DNA of 64,000 nucleotides, taken from Cupriavidus sp. WKF15 (GTDB lineage Bacteria > Pseudomonadota > Gammaproteobacteria > Burkholderiales > Burkholderiaceae). The stretch is taken from positions 2,294,001-2,358,000 of the forward strand of contig NZ_CP119573.1 in NCBI RefSeq assembly GCF_029278605.1, in the 5' to 3' direction. A program made the translations under genes and the position numbers. The notes under the pieces were generated by a model. It was not told the origin of the DNA. It worked only from the letters and a program-made list of their open reading frames with translations, and did no database searches. This document shows, piece by piece, positions 34,770 to 42,574 of this stretch; position 1 is the stretch's first letter; the number at the start of each line of letters is the position of its first letter.

Positions 34770-36392
34770 TTAGGCCTCTCTCCCCAGCCCATGGCAACTA
34801 TCTCGGCTATTCGCGATCTTTCTCCTTGCCTGGTACTCGGCATTTGATTCATGTGAGCACAAAATCAGCTTATCGATACGGGGTAGCATTCGTGCCACGC
34901 GCAGCGTAGTAGGATTCAATCCCGCTTCGCTCAATATTGCCACGAAGGAGCATCGTCGTGGGGGATTGCTCTCGTATATCCGATCGATAGCCTGTCGAAC
35001 GCGATCTTCTAATGCCGAGCATTGCCTATTTGTCATCTTTGCTAACCGCGTCTCCGTACTTTCCTCGTTTCTTCTTCCACGGCGTTTTTCGAGACGCTGC
35101 TGCCACCATATTTCGTCATTTCTCTCAAGCCAAGCAAACAGGTTAGGGGACTTTCGGCGGAGCGCACTGCGACTCAACAGCGGAAAGATCCGTTCCAGAG
35201 CGACCCACCGTTCCCGCGCCTCACGACATCTCAAATTGCTCCGAATGTTGTCATAGAGCGGACGTAGGCCATCTTCCCGCAAATACTCGTCGATTGTCGT
35301 AGCCCATCTCACGCCGATAAGATCTCGGATTTCCTCACGCGTACGACCTGCCGCCACCAACGCTGGAAGATCTGGCCTTCCGTATCGCCTACGACGGTCA
35401 ACAGGAATCCGATACGCCGCTCCGGCGGTTCTTGCCACCCAATCGTACGGCCATGTCCGTAGCGCTTCGGACTTCAACGAATGCGGCACTTTGGCACCGT
35501 ACTGCCCGTCTTCCATTAGGAATTGTTCGAATAGGATGATGTAGACGGGATGAATGGTACAAGCACGTTCTTCGTTCGCATGCCCTGCATCCCCAATCCA
35601 CCAAAGCAGGTCATTGATGCGCCAAGGATATTGAGCGAGCCTCAGAAGTTGCTCGTCCGACACGCTGCCTCGACAAAACTTGTGGAAATCTTGGCGCAGC
35701 GCCGAAGTTCTAAACGCGCCGTATGGGTGAACATACCCACGATCACGAAGAAGATCGACGAGCTTCCTCTTGAACGGGCCGACCGCGTTGGCCTCGTCTG
35801 CGACCCTTTGTGCCGCCCGGGCGAAACGCAGGGCGCCGCGGGGAGCGGCAGTAACGGCCTTCTTCGGCGGTCGTGCCCCCTCAACCCGCTTGGACAGCAG
35901 GTTTCCACATGCATAGCAGGCCGTCACGAATGGAATCTGATGAGGGCAAAGGATCGCGCGAACCCCATACCTTCTCCACATAGCCCATTCACACTTCCCG
36001 CACGTCCGTACGGGCCGGTTATCGCAATTGACCCAGGGTGGAAAGAAAGGTGGTATGTAGTAGCCACCATTACCCGTCACCACCCGTTGAAGCAGATTCG
36101 CACGCCCGGTCGGTGTCATCCCGAGACCCGCTAGCGCGCACAGCGTGTTTTCATTCAGCAGAGTCGGCACCGAATACAGCCCACCGGACACACGCTCTAT
36201 GACGGACAGGGGTACGGTCACCGTGGCAAATGCTGTCGTCTGCAGATATCTCACTGCCTTTATCCGCGCAGAAGAATAGTCACCAGAACTCCATGAACCC
36301 AGTATCATATCGGCAATACTGCTTGCAGTTGCGTACGGAGGCAGTTCCACGATAGGGACGGATAAATGCTTTTCGCTCGGTGCTGTCATCAT
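34770..36392 (-). CDS. TniQ/TnsD-like transposition target-selection protein
   Basis: A 540-residue protein. The N-terminal TniQ region contains ETAS-type loop LNENTLCALAGLGMTPTGR and the zinc-binding cluster CGKCEWAMWRRYG, then CPHQIPFVTACYACGNLL. A TnsD-like C-terminal region carries helix-turn-helix-like repeats and ends LPRIDKLILCSHES then YQARRKIA, the family's closing pattern. TnsD/TniQ proteins bind the target site and recruit TnsC. The ATG at 36392 has GGAG 9 bases upstream; a longer start at 36464 is possible. It faces inward from the right end of the island, as in Tn7 relatives, but tnsA, tnsB and tnsC are absent. Confidence 0.78.
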   Translation of the reverse strand: MMTAPSEKHLSVPIVELPPYATASSIADMILGSWSSGDYSSARIKAVRYLQTTAFATVTVPLSVIERVSGGLYSVPTLLNENTLCALAGLGMTPTGRANLLQRVVTGNGGYYIPPFFPPWVNCDNRPVRTCGKCEWAMWRRYGVRAILCPHQIPFVTACYACGNLLSKRVEGARPPKKAVTAAPRGALRFARAAQRVADEANAVGPFKRKLVDLLRDRGYVHPYGAFRTSALRQDFHKFCRGSVSDEQLLRLAQYPWRINDLLWWIGDAGHANEERACTIHPVYIILFEQFLMEDGQYGAKVPHSLKSEALRTWPYDWVARTAGAAYRIPVDRRRRYGRPDLPALVAAGRTREEIRDLIGVRWATTIDEYLREDGLRPLYDNIRSNLRCREARERWVALERIFPLLSRSALRRKSPNLFAWLERNDEIWWQQRLEKRRGRRNEESTETRLAKMTNRQCSALEDRVRQAIDRIYESNPPRRCSFVAILSEAGLNPTTLRVARMLPRIDKLILCSHESNAEYQARRKIANSRDSCHGLGREA

Positions 36393-36412
36393 TTGGCTCC
36401 AGAGGGTTAGGC

Positions 36413-36958
36413 TCACCGCATTGCGCGCTTGCCTGTCATTGCTCTCTTTAGACTGTCCAGCCACGCCGGCAGATCGAACTTTTGACCTGCGATGGCACGC
36501 GAAGCCATGGCCGGCAAAGGTGCGGCTCTGCCTGCGCCATGCTCAATGGCCGTCCCGCCATGCCCGGCGGTGCTGCGCGGCAGCGCAACTCCATCATCGG
36601 AAGACTCTATGAGGTCCTGAAACGGTTCCCCTTCGTCGACCATGTCGATGTCTACCGCAACGGACTCTTCCCCATCGCCTTCGTCCTTGTCTCGTTCCTT
36701 TTTCTGAATCAATAGACATCTGCGCAAGCCCTTGGCAACTTCTTCGCCAACGGCGTCGCCGACATCTCCGGCGTAGGTGTCCAGCGACTTGATAGTGGCG
36801 GGCAATTCCAGGAGTTCAAACCTTTCGCTTCCCTGCCCTCCTGGGCTGAGACGCACCCCGGACGGCCATTCGAGATCGACGTGGCGTTCCCTCCCGATCC
36901 CTCGCGGCTTGTGGCGATATGGAGGCGAGCAAGGCCTCATACACAATAAACACCTCAC
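36413..36958 (-). CDS. Unknown protein upstream of the tniQ-like gene
   Basis: A 181-residue frame (GTG at 36958, or ATG at 36940) ending 20 bp before the TniQ start on the same strand. It contains HVDLEWPSGVRLSP, an acidic middle (KKERDKDEGDGEESVAVDID) and a C-terminal helix FDLPAWLDSLKRAM. Codon use looks coding. From its position it could be the leftover C-terminal part of a core transposition gene of the island, but I see no TnsA, TnsB or TnsC motif, so the function is unknown. Confidence 0.4.
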   Translation of the reverse strand: MRCLLCMRPCSPPYRHKPRGIGRERHVDLEWPSGVRLSPGGQGSERFELLELPATIKSLDTYAGDVGDAVGEEVAKGLRRCLLIQKKERDKDEGDGEESVAVDIDMVDEGEPFQDLIESSDDGVALPRSTAGHGGTAIEHGAGRAAPLPAMASRAIAGQKFDLPAWLDSLKRAMTGKRAMR

Positions 36959-37370
36959 AAATATGGATTACGAGAGGCGATAATGTCGCACTCGCGCAGC
37001 ACTGACTGGCTGCAGGATGGTATAGACGAAAGATGCCTGCATGACGCCGCCAGAAATCTCCTTGCTACAGTGGGAGGTTTCAAGGCGAAGTCGAAAAGTC
37101 CCTTATAGGGTAGGCGATCTTTTTCTGGCACATGCGGACACTTTCCGTGCGGTAATCGAGCAGTCTCAGACGACAGCCATGCGAGCGGCCCTGGCGCCCT
37201 TGCCGTGGCGACAGGGTCTTCGCGCCAGGGCTCGCATGACCTATACTGGGCTTGGCGGTCGGCCTCTCCAGCGCGATGGCTGTCGAAACCAAAGCGCTCG
37301 AACAGAAAGACAGAAGAACCAAAGAATCCTGTACGCCATCGGTTGCCGAGCGCTCCGAGCAACAACTGGA

Positions 37371-37383
37371 GCGATTTGTCAAA
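37371..37383 (+). repeat. Right-end internal binding-type repeat
   Basis: GCGATTTGTCAAA, identical to 13525-13537 near the left end and in the same orientation on the top strand. Confidence 0.6.
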
Positions 37384-37419
37384 GCTCGGTGCCTCAAGGG
37401 TTTCCAGCCAATTCCGCCA

Positions 37420-37432
37420 GGTTTGACAAACC
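37420..37432 (-). repeat. Right-end binding-type repeat, second from tip
   Basis: GGTTTGACAAACC, a perfect 13-base palindrome around TTTGACAAA, 41 bp in from the right tip on the strand matching the terminal copy. Confidence 0.6.
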
Positions 37433-37444
37433 TCAAGCAGCGAG

Positions 37445-37471
37445 TTTGACAAACCGTATTATCCCGGGACA
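37445..37471 (-). repeat. Right terminal inverted repeat of the island
   Basis: Reads TGTCCCGGGATAATACGG then TTTGTCAAA on the minus strand, with the same 18-base spacing from tip to TTTGTCAAA as the left end. Confidence 0.85.
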
Positions 37472-37479
37472 TACGCGCC
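37472..37479. repeat. Right target-site duplication of the island
   Basis: TACGCGCC, identical to 13348-13355, directly after the terminal ACA. Confidence 0.85.
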
Positions 37480-38580
37480 ACGGGCACCGACATGCGCGTG
37501 GCCGCATTCAACGTGCTCAACTACTTCAACGGCAACGGCCAGGGCAGCGGCTTCGACGCCCCCGACAACCGTGGCGCCAAGAGCCCTGCCGAGTTCGCGC
37601 GGCAGGAAGCCAAGCTGCTCGCGGCACTGCGCGCGCTTGACGCGGACGTGATCGGCCTGATGGAGGTGGAGAACAACGGCTTTGGTCCGCGCAGTGCCGT
37701 GCAGCGCCTGGCGGCCCTGCTCGGACCGGACTGGCGCGCGGTCGAGCCCGGCACGCCAAGGCTTGGCCTGGATGCCATTGCCGTCGCGCTGCTCTACAAC
37801 CAGCGGATCGTGAGGCCGATTGGCGCGCCCGTGACGACGGTGCTCGAGGCGCGCAGCCGGCAGCCGCTCGCACAGGTGTTCGCGCCTGTCGGCAGTCCCT
37901 CGAATGCCTTCACTGTCGTGGTCAACCACCTCAAGTCCAAGAGCTGCACCGATGCCGAAGGGCCCGACCGGGACCAGGGCGACGGCCAGGGTTGCTGGAA
38001 CGCGACCCGGTTGCAGGCAGCGCGGGCGCTGGCCGAGTGGCTCAAGACCTTGCCGGCCGGCCCCGCGGGCGCAGGCACGCTGGTGATCGGAGACCTCAAC
38101 AGCTATGCCGGCGAAGACCCGGTCAGCCTGCTGGCACGCGAGGGCTATGCGGACATGATCGCAAGGCTGGCCGGACGCGACGCGTACACCTATGTCTTCG
38201 ACGGGCAGGCTGGCTACCTTGACTACGCCCTGGCCGATGCCGCTCTCGCCACGCGTGTCCGGGCTGTCAGCATCTGGCATGCCAACGCCGACGAACCTTC
38301 AGCCTTTGGCTACGCGCAGGCCTATCGCAGCGCGGCCCAGCAGCAGCGCTACTACGCGCCGGATGCCTGGCGCGCCTCGGACCATGATCCGGTGTTGGTC
38401 GACCTGTCCTGGCGCGAGCCCGTGCCGGACGCCGCGCCCGCCCATCCCGGGGGCGGCAATGCGGTGACCGAGCCCGACGGCGGCGGTGGCGTCTTAGGGA
38501 CCGTCGCACTGCTGGCCATTTTGCTCGCCGCAGGCGCAACGCTTGCCATGCCGACAGCCCGGCGCCGGAAGGCACGGTAA
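37480..38580 (+). pseudogene. ExeM/NucH-type extracellular nuclease, 3' half with GlyGly-CTERM-like tail
   Basis: The catalytic 366 residues of the split nuclease, in the endonuclease/exonuclease/phosphatase fold: AAFNVLNYF, LMEVENNG (metal-binding Glu), VVVNHLKSK, VIGDLNSYAGEDP and ASDHDPVLVDL (catalytic Asp-His). The C-terminus carries GGGG, then a hydrophobic helix (VLGTVALLAILLAAGATL) and RRRKAR, the layout of a GlyGly-CTERM sorting signal processed by rhombosortase in ExeM relatives. The ATG at 37492 could be used, but the product would lack a signal peptide. The joined gene would be 650 residues, normal for the family. Confidence 0.9.
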
Positions 38581-38643
38581 TCGCCCAGCCAATGATGCGC
38601 CGCCCTCCGCAATCCGCGCGGCACGGGCTTCGGCAAGGAAACA

Positions 38644-38675
38644 CGCGGGCTTCTCCGGCAGCCCGCGTCTTTTAT
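38644..38675 (+). terminator. Intrinsic terminator after the nuclease gene
   Basis: CGCGGGCT and AGCCCGCG form a perfect 8-bp stem with an 8-base loop, followed by TCTTTTAT, 64 bp past the stop. Confidence 0.75.
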
Positions 38676-38706
38676 CTGAAAGCCGCCAGGCTCCCCCCTC
38701 GCGCGA

Positions 38707-39168
38707 TCAGGCGCGGACCTCGTGGCGTGCCAGCCCTTTGATCAGGTACAGCACCACGAGCACGTTCGCCACGGCGAGGCTTGCATGCATCCAGCTCGGG
38801 TGCGCCAGCGCTTCATAGAGTTCCAACGGCAGGTAGATGCCTCCGGAAAACACCCCAAGCCAGTTGCCCCATGCCAGCCGGTGCCACAGTCCCCAGGCTT
38901 CGGCAAAGCGCATCAGGGCGTACACCGCGGCGGAACCGCCGATGGCCCACAGGCGCGCGTCGCTCGGGTGTGCCAGCAGGGACAGGAAGATAGTGGGATA
39001 GCGGCTGGCCGGGTTGATGTGCAGGCGCATGATGATGGCTTCGGCAAGCGCCTGCGCATCACGATGCAGGAAAGCCACCAGCCCCAGGCCGGCCACGATA
39101 ACCAGCGCGCCTTTGGCGGCTTCGAACAGCGCAATGGTCCTCAGGCCGAATACGTGCTGCTTCGCCAT
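38707..39168 (-). CDS. DUF2127 membrane protein
   Basis: A 153-residue protein with four hydrophobic segments. It begins GLRTIALFEAAKGALVIVAG, the standard DUF2127 opening, and contains YALMRFAEAWGLWHRLAWG and GIYLPLELYEALAHPS, which are also typical. Function unknown; members lie in the inner membrane of many proteobacteria. A 24-bp palindrome lies just upstream of the start. Confidence 0.88.
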   Translation of the reverse strand: MAKQHVFGLRTIALFEAAKGALVIVAGLGLVAFLHRDAQALAEAIIMRLHINPASRYPTIFLSLLAHPSDARLWAIGGSAAVYALMRFAEAWGLWHRLAWGNWLGVFSGGIYLPLELYEALAHPSWMHASLAVANVLVVLYLIKGLARHEVRA

Positions 39169-39196
39169 GAACGGGCTCCGGGGGGTTGTGATCCGA

Positions 39197-39220
39197 GGCC
39201 CATATTGTGCAATATGGGCC
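39197..39220. promoter_or_regulatory. 24-bp palindrome upstream of DUF2127 gene
   Basis: GGCCCATATTG and CAATATGGGCC form a perfect 11-bp inverted repeat with a 2-base centre, 29 bp before the DUF2127 start. It could be an operator or, on RNA, the terminator hairpin of the upstream gene. Confidence 0.5.
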
Positions 39221-39257
39221 GCCCCCGCGCACCACCGTCAATGGCAACGCCACGTCG

Positions 39258-39692
39258 TCAGCGTGTGTACTCGCGCTCCTGCATCGGGCCGTCGGCCTCA
39301 ATGCCGCCGCTCGCTTCCAGTGGACCGTCGACGGTAATGGGCCCGTCGGCAGTGAGATCGCCGTTGACCACCATGGTGCCATGCACGGTCAGCGGTCCAT
39401 TGAAGACCTTGAGGTAGCCAGCTGCATAGGGCACGCCTCGGGCCACGGCGGGTCCGGAGAAGAATGCGGCCGTGAGCGGCCCGCGCGCATGCACGCGCCC
39501 GGCGACGATCAACCTGCCGTGCACCACCACCGGCCCGCGCACATGGGCGGAGCCCGCCACAGTGATCGATCCGGTTTCCTGCGGCTGGGCCTGCAACGGA
39601 CTGGCCGCGCACAAGGCCAGCGCCGCCAGCAGTCCCAGGCTCACTGCCCGCAGCTGACTGGCATGTATCGGAAGAAGTTGGAGGGTTCTCAT
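39258..39692 (-). CDS. Secreted repeat-rich protein, probable beta-solenoid
   Basis: A 144-residue exported protein: signal peptide (GLLAALALCAASPLQAQ), then about eleven short repeats of the form V-x-G-x(2)-x-V-x-G-P, such as GPVVVHGRLIVAGRVHARGP and NGDLTADGPITVDGPLEASG. The regular six-residue period suggests a small beta-solenoid, similar in principle to bactofilins. No enzyme motif. Function unknown; probably a periplasmic or surface scaffold. It sits 21 bp downstream of the PEBP gene and may be cotranscribed with it. Confidence 0.65.
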   Translation of the reverse strand: MRTLQLLPIHASQLRAVSLGLLAALALCAASPLQAQPQETGSITVAGSAHVRGPVVVHGRLIVAGRVHARGPLTAAFFSGPAVARGVPYAAGYLKVFNGPLTVHGTMVVNGDLTADGPITVDGPLEASGGIEADGPMQEREYTR

Positions 39693-39713
39693 TCGGGCTT
39701 TCCGCGTTCCCGC

Positions 39714-40295
39714 TCAGTGCGCGTGCTTCCGGTAAGTACCGAGCAGTTCGGCCTGCGCCAGGATATGCCCCTGCATGGCGCGCTCCAGTGCCGCCTTGTC
39801 GGGCATGCCCAGCTCCGGCAATGCCACGTCGAGCGCATACAGCTTGAGGAAGTAGCGATGGCGCCCGATCGGGGGGCACGGGCCACCATAGCCGGTCCGG
39901 TGCCAGTCATTGAGCCCTTCGCGGGCGCCGGGCGGCAGTTCTTCGCGCCGCACGCCCTGGGCCAGTGCGCTTGCCTGCGGCGGCAGGTTGTACAGGACCC
40001 AGTGCACCCAGGTCTGGCGTGGCGCGGCCGGGTCCGGCGCGTCCGGATCGTCGACTATCAGGGCAAGGCTGGCCGTACCGGCCGGCATGCCAGACCATGC
40101 CAGCGGCGGCGAAGCATCTGCGCCCTCGCATGTGAAGCGGGCCGGGATTTCATCGCCATGGGCGAATGCGGAGGATGTCAGGGCAAGCGGCATGTGCGGC
40201 CTCGTCTGTGACTGTGACGCAATGGCCAGCACCGCTGCGCCGGCCAGCAGCCAGTGCAGCCTGCGGAAAGGACGCCGGGCCATGGGATAGGTCAT
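39714..40295 (-). CDS. YbhB/YbcL-family (PEBP) protein
   Basis: A 193-residue exported phosphatidylethanolamine-binding-like protein. After an N-terminal hydrophobic anchor or signal (LLAGAAVLAIASQS), it shows IPARFTCEGADASPPLAWSG, then LIVDDPDAPDP, then VHWVLYNLPP, and near the end TGYGGPCPPIGRHRYFLKLY, all diagnostic for YbhB/YbcL. These proteins have a conserved ligand pocket, but their bacterial role is unclear. It heads a short unit with the repeat protein. Confidence 0.9.
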   Translation of the reverse strand: MTYPMARRPFRRLHWLLAGAAVLAIASQSQTRPHMPLALTSSAFAHGDEIPARFTCEGADASPPLAWSGMPAGTASLALIVDDPDAPDPAAPRQTWVHWVLYNLPPQASALAQGVRREELPPGAREGLNDWHRTGYGGPCPPIGRHRYFLKLYALDVALPELGMPDKAALERAMQGHILAQAELLGTYRKHAH

Positions 40296-40390
40296 GTGAT
40301 CCCAGAAGACTACAGCCGGGCTGGCCGCCGTCGGATGGTAATTCCAACTTAGTGCGGATCATGTCGCCGCGCAAGCGACGCCGCCCCGCC

Positions 40391-40948
40391 TCAGCGCGGG
40401 GCCTCGAGCTTCGCCTTGAGGCGCCTGACGGCTTCCGCCGATTCCGCCTCGATGCGCGGGCGCAGCACCAGGCGGTTCAGCAGGATAAACAGCAAGGTGG
40501 GCGACTGGTAGCTGAAAACCCGCTCGAAGCGCGTGCTCTCCTCGCGCGGCGTGAGCGATGGCGTCAGCGCCGGTGTCAGCGTGTAGGTCACGGTACCGGC
40601 CTTGCGTCCCTCGATCTCCCCTTCGATCATCCACGTCCGCGGTGGTTCACTCTTCGTCACGGTCCACACCACAACGCCGCTGCGCCCCGCGACCACGAAC
40701 TTCTCGGTCACGCGCTCGCCGGGTTGCAGCGAGTGATCCGTGGCACCCGCCACGCCCAGCGACGACGGGTGCCAGGCCGGCCAGTTACCGGGTGTGGACA
40801 CGTAGTCGAACACTGCGGCCGGCGGCCGGGCAATCACCACCTCATTGTCGATGCGCGTGGTGTCGGTCCAGGGCAGCGGCACGAACAAGGCCGCGGCGCC
40901 TGTGGCCGCTGCAATCAGAATCCAGAACAGCGTCGTGTGTCGGGGCAT
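40391..40948 (-). CDS. SRPBCC-family protein with membrane anchor
   Basis: A 185-residue protein. An N-terminal helix (LFWILIAAATGAAALFVPLP) anchors or exports it. The rest is a START/Bet v1-like SRPBCC domain: IARPPAAVFDYVSTPGNWP is the typical opening, and a long C-terminal helix (AEAVRRLKAKLEAPR) closes the cavity. These folds bind hydrophobic ligands. The ATG at 40948 was chosen because it directly precedes the anchor; the frame upstream is not coding-like. Monocistronic. Confidence 0.82.
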   Translation of the reverse strand: MPRHTTLFWILIAAATGAAALFVPLPWTDTTRIDNEVVIARPPAAVFDYVSTPGNWPAWHPSSLGVAGATDHSLQPGERVTEKFVVAGRSGVVVWTVTKSEPPRTWMIEGEIEGRKAGTVTYTLTPALTPSLTPREESTRFERVFSYQSPTLLFILLNRLVLRPRIEAESAEAVRRLKAKLEAPR

Positions 40949-41053
40949 GGAGGCGGGGGCCCGCGCAGGTCCGGGTGCGTGGCGCAATGCCTTCAGTGTA
41001 GCGAACCGTTTGCATCGCGCCACTCCCGCCAGCCTCCGCCACCTGCCGCAGCC

Positions 41054-42574
41054 CTAGGGCGCGGAAGCCAGCGAAGCTGCCGGCACGGTCGCCACCGCTT
41101 CCGGCGCCGGCCCCCATCCTCCGCCAAGGCTGCGCACCAGCGCCACCGTCGCCGCGGCCCGCAAGCCCGCCACCACGTTGGCATCGCGTTGCGATTGCAG
41201 CACCGTGCGGTCCGCGTCGATCACGGTCAGGTAGTCCACTGCTCCCGCGTCATAGCGGCTGCGGGAAGTGCGCTGGGCGCGCTTCGCACCGGCCAGCGCG
41301 CTGTCCAGCGCCGTGGCTTGCTGGCTGAGCCAGCGCACGTCGGCCAGGCTGTCCTCGACTTCGCGGAACGCCACCAGCACGGTCTGCCGGTAGCTCGCCA
41401 CGCTCTCCTCGTGCGCGGCACGGGCGCCTGCCAGGTTCGAGCTGTTGCGCCCGCCGTCGAACACGGTCTGCGCAATCGTCGAACCCACCAGTGGTCCGAG
41501 CGCCCACGTGCGCGATGACCACTTGAACAGGTTCGATAGATCCGACGACTCGAAGCCGAACAGCGCCGACAGCGAAATACGCGGGAAGAAGGCCGCCTTC
41601 GCGACGCCGATCCGGGCATTGGCCGCCGCCATCTGGCGTTCGGCGGCAGCGATATCGGGACGGCGCTCGAGCAGCTCGGACGGCAAGCCGGCCGGCACAG
41701 CCACCGGCGTGGTGCTCAGCGACTTCGCTTCCAGTCCGAACTGCGACGGTGACACACCGGTCAATACGGCAAGCGCGTGCTCCTGGTTGGCGCGACGGCG
41801 CTCGGTAGCAGCCAGATCGGCGCGCGCCGTGCCCAGCTCGGCTTCCGCGCGGGCCGGATCGAGATCGGTGGTCTCACCGGCCTCATAACGCTTGCGCAGC
41901 AGCGTCAGCGCATCCTCGCGCAGCTTGATCGTCGCCTGAAGCAGCTCGCGGTCGCTATCCAGCGTACGCAGCGCAAAGTACGCTTGCGCGGTGTCGGCCT
42001 GCAGCGCCAGTTGCACCGAGCGGTACAGGCCCTCGGCACCCTTCTCTTCGGCGCGCGCGGCGTTCACGCTGTTGGCCACGCGGCCGAACAGGTCGAGCTC
42101 GTAGCTGGCAAACGCACGTGCCCTGAGCACGGTCTGCGGCGCCACGCGCGTGCCGTCCGGCAAACCCTGCGACGCGGCCGACGGCTGCGAACGCGTCGGG
42201 TCCAGGCCGACGCTCAGTTGCGGATACAGGTCGGCTTCAGTGGCGCCGGTGAGCGCGCGCGCCTGCTTCAGCCGCGCCGCCGCGGCGGCGAGATCCTGGT
42301 TATAGGTGTTGGCCGCGTCGATCAGCCGGTCCAGCTCGGCATCGCCGAAGATCTTCCACCAGTCGCCGCGATGCTGGCCTTCGGCCGGCGCGGCGGTCTT
42401 CCATTGCGCGCCTTCTGCGGCAGCGGCATCGGCCTCCTTGAAGGTCGCTGCGGTGGGCGTCTCGGGCACCTTGTAGACCGGTGCCAGCGAGCAGCCGGCG
42501 AGCACCAGCGCGGCAGCCAGCGTGGCAAGCCTCGGCAGGTATTGCGTCATCACGTTATTCATCTTGGTCACCAT
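41054..42574 (-). CDS. opcM: Outer-membrane efflux lipoprotein (NodT/OpcM type)
   Basis: About 506 residues. ALVLAGCSLAPVYKVPE is a lipobox and the standard start of RND outer-membrane factors. Two repeated coiled-coil halves follow, with YELDLFGRVANSVNAARAEE and RRPDIAAAERQMAAANARIG marking the beginnings of the tunnel helices and FPRISLSALFG between them. It forms the trimeric outer-membrane channel of the RND pump encoded directly upstream. Its ATG at 42574 overlaps the pump stop as TGATG; ATGs at 42562 and 42550 are alternatives. Symbol by analogy with the Burkholderia ceo operon. Confidence 0.9.
   Translation of the reverse strand: MVTKMNNVMTQYLPRLATLAAALVLAGCSLAPVYKVPETPTAATFKEADAAAAEGAQWKTAAPAEGQHRGDWWKIFGDAELDRLIDAANTYNQDLAAAAARLKQARALTGATEADLYPQLSVGLDPTRSQPSAASQGLPDGTRVAPQTVLRARAFASYELDLFGRVANSVNAARAEEKGAEGLYRSVQLALQADTAQAYFALRTLDSDRELLQATIKLREDALTLLRKRYEAGETTDLDPARAEAELGTARADLAATERRRANQEHALAVLTGVSPSQFGLEAKSLSTTPVAVPAGLPSELLERRPDIAAAERQMAAANARIGVAKAAFFPRISLSALFGFESSDLSNLFKWSSRTWALGPLVGSTIAQTVFDGGRNSSNLAGARAAHEESVASYRQTVLVAFREVEDSLADVRWLSQQATALDSALAGAKRAQRTSRSRYDAGAVDYLTVIDADRTVLQSQRDANVVAGLRAAATVALVRSLGGGWGPAPEAVATVPAASLASAP

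Larger units (their letters stand above)
36959..37444. other. Right-end region of the island
   Basis: No convincing gene; the open frames here run across the terminal repeats and lack coding character. It holds two more binding-type sites and was probably where tnsA-side genes or promoters once lay. Confidence 0.4.
13356..37471. mobile_element. 24.1-kb transposon-like genomic island in a nuclease gene
   Basis: The element runs from TGTTCC to GGGACA. Its ends are imperfect inverted repeats of about 27 bp, each with TTTGTCAAA exactly 18 bp from the tip, and an 8-bp host duplication flanks it. TGT...ACA ends with multiple internal binding-type sites are typical of Tn7/Mu-like DDE transposons. 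A TniQ/TnsD-like gene lies near the right end as in Tn7 relatives. However, no tnsA, tnsB or tnsC is present, and 8 bp is longer than the 5 bp usual for Tn7. Cargo: RHS toxin/immunity modules, two copper-enzyme/VWA proteins, an ankyrin protein, a hydrolase lipoprotein and an MNIO RiPP operon. Several blocks differ in GC content, so it was assembled in steps. Confidence 0.88.

Noticed and set aside
36955..37452. A 165-residue minus-strand frame at the right end of the island
   Set aside because: It runs through the terminal repeats and has no recognisable domain or ribosome-binding site.
13356..37471. An integrative element using the tyrosine recombinase at 14549
   Set aside because: The recombinase is truncated, of the IS91-associated type, and the island ends have inverted repeats and a target duplication in place of att-type direct repeats.
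13348..37479. A standard 5-bp Tn7-type duplication
   Set aside because: The last five bases of the left flank (GCGCC) and first five of the right flank (TACGC) differ; only 8 bp matches with TGT/ACA tips.
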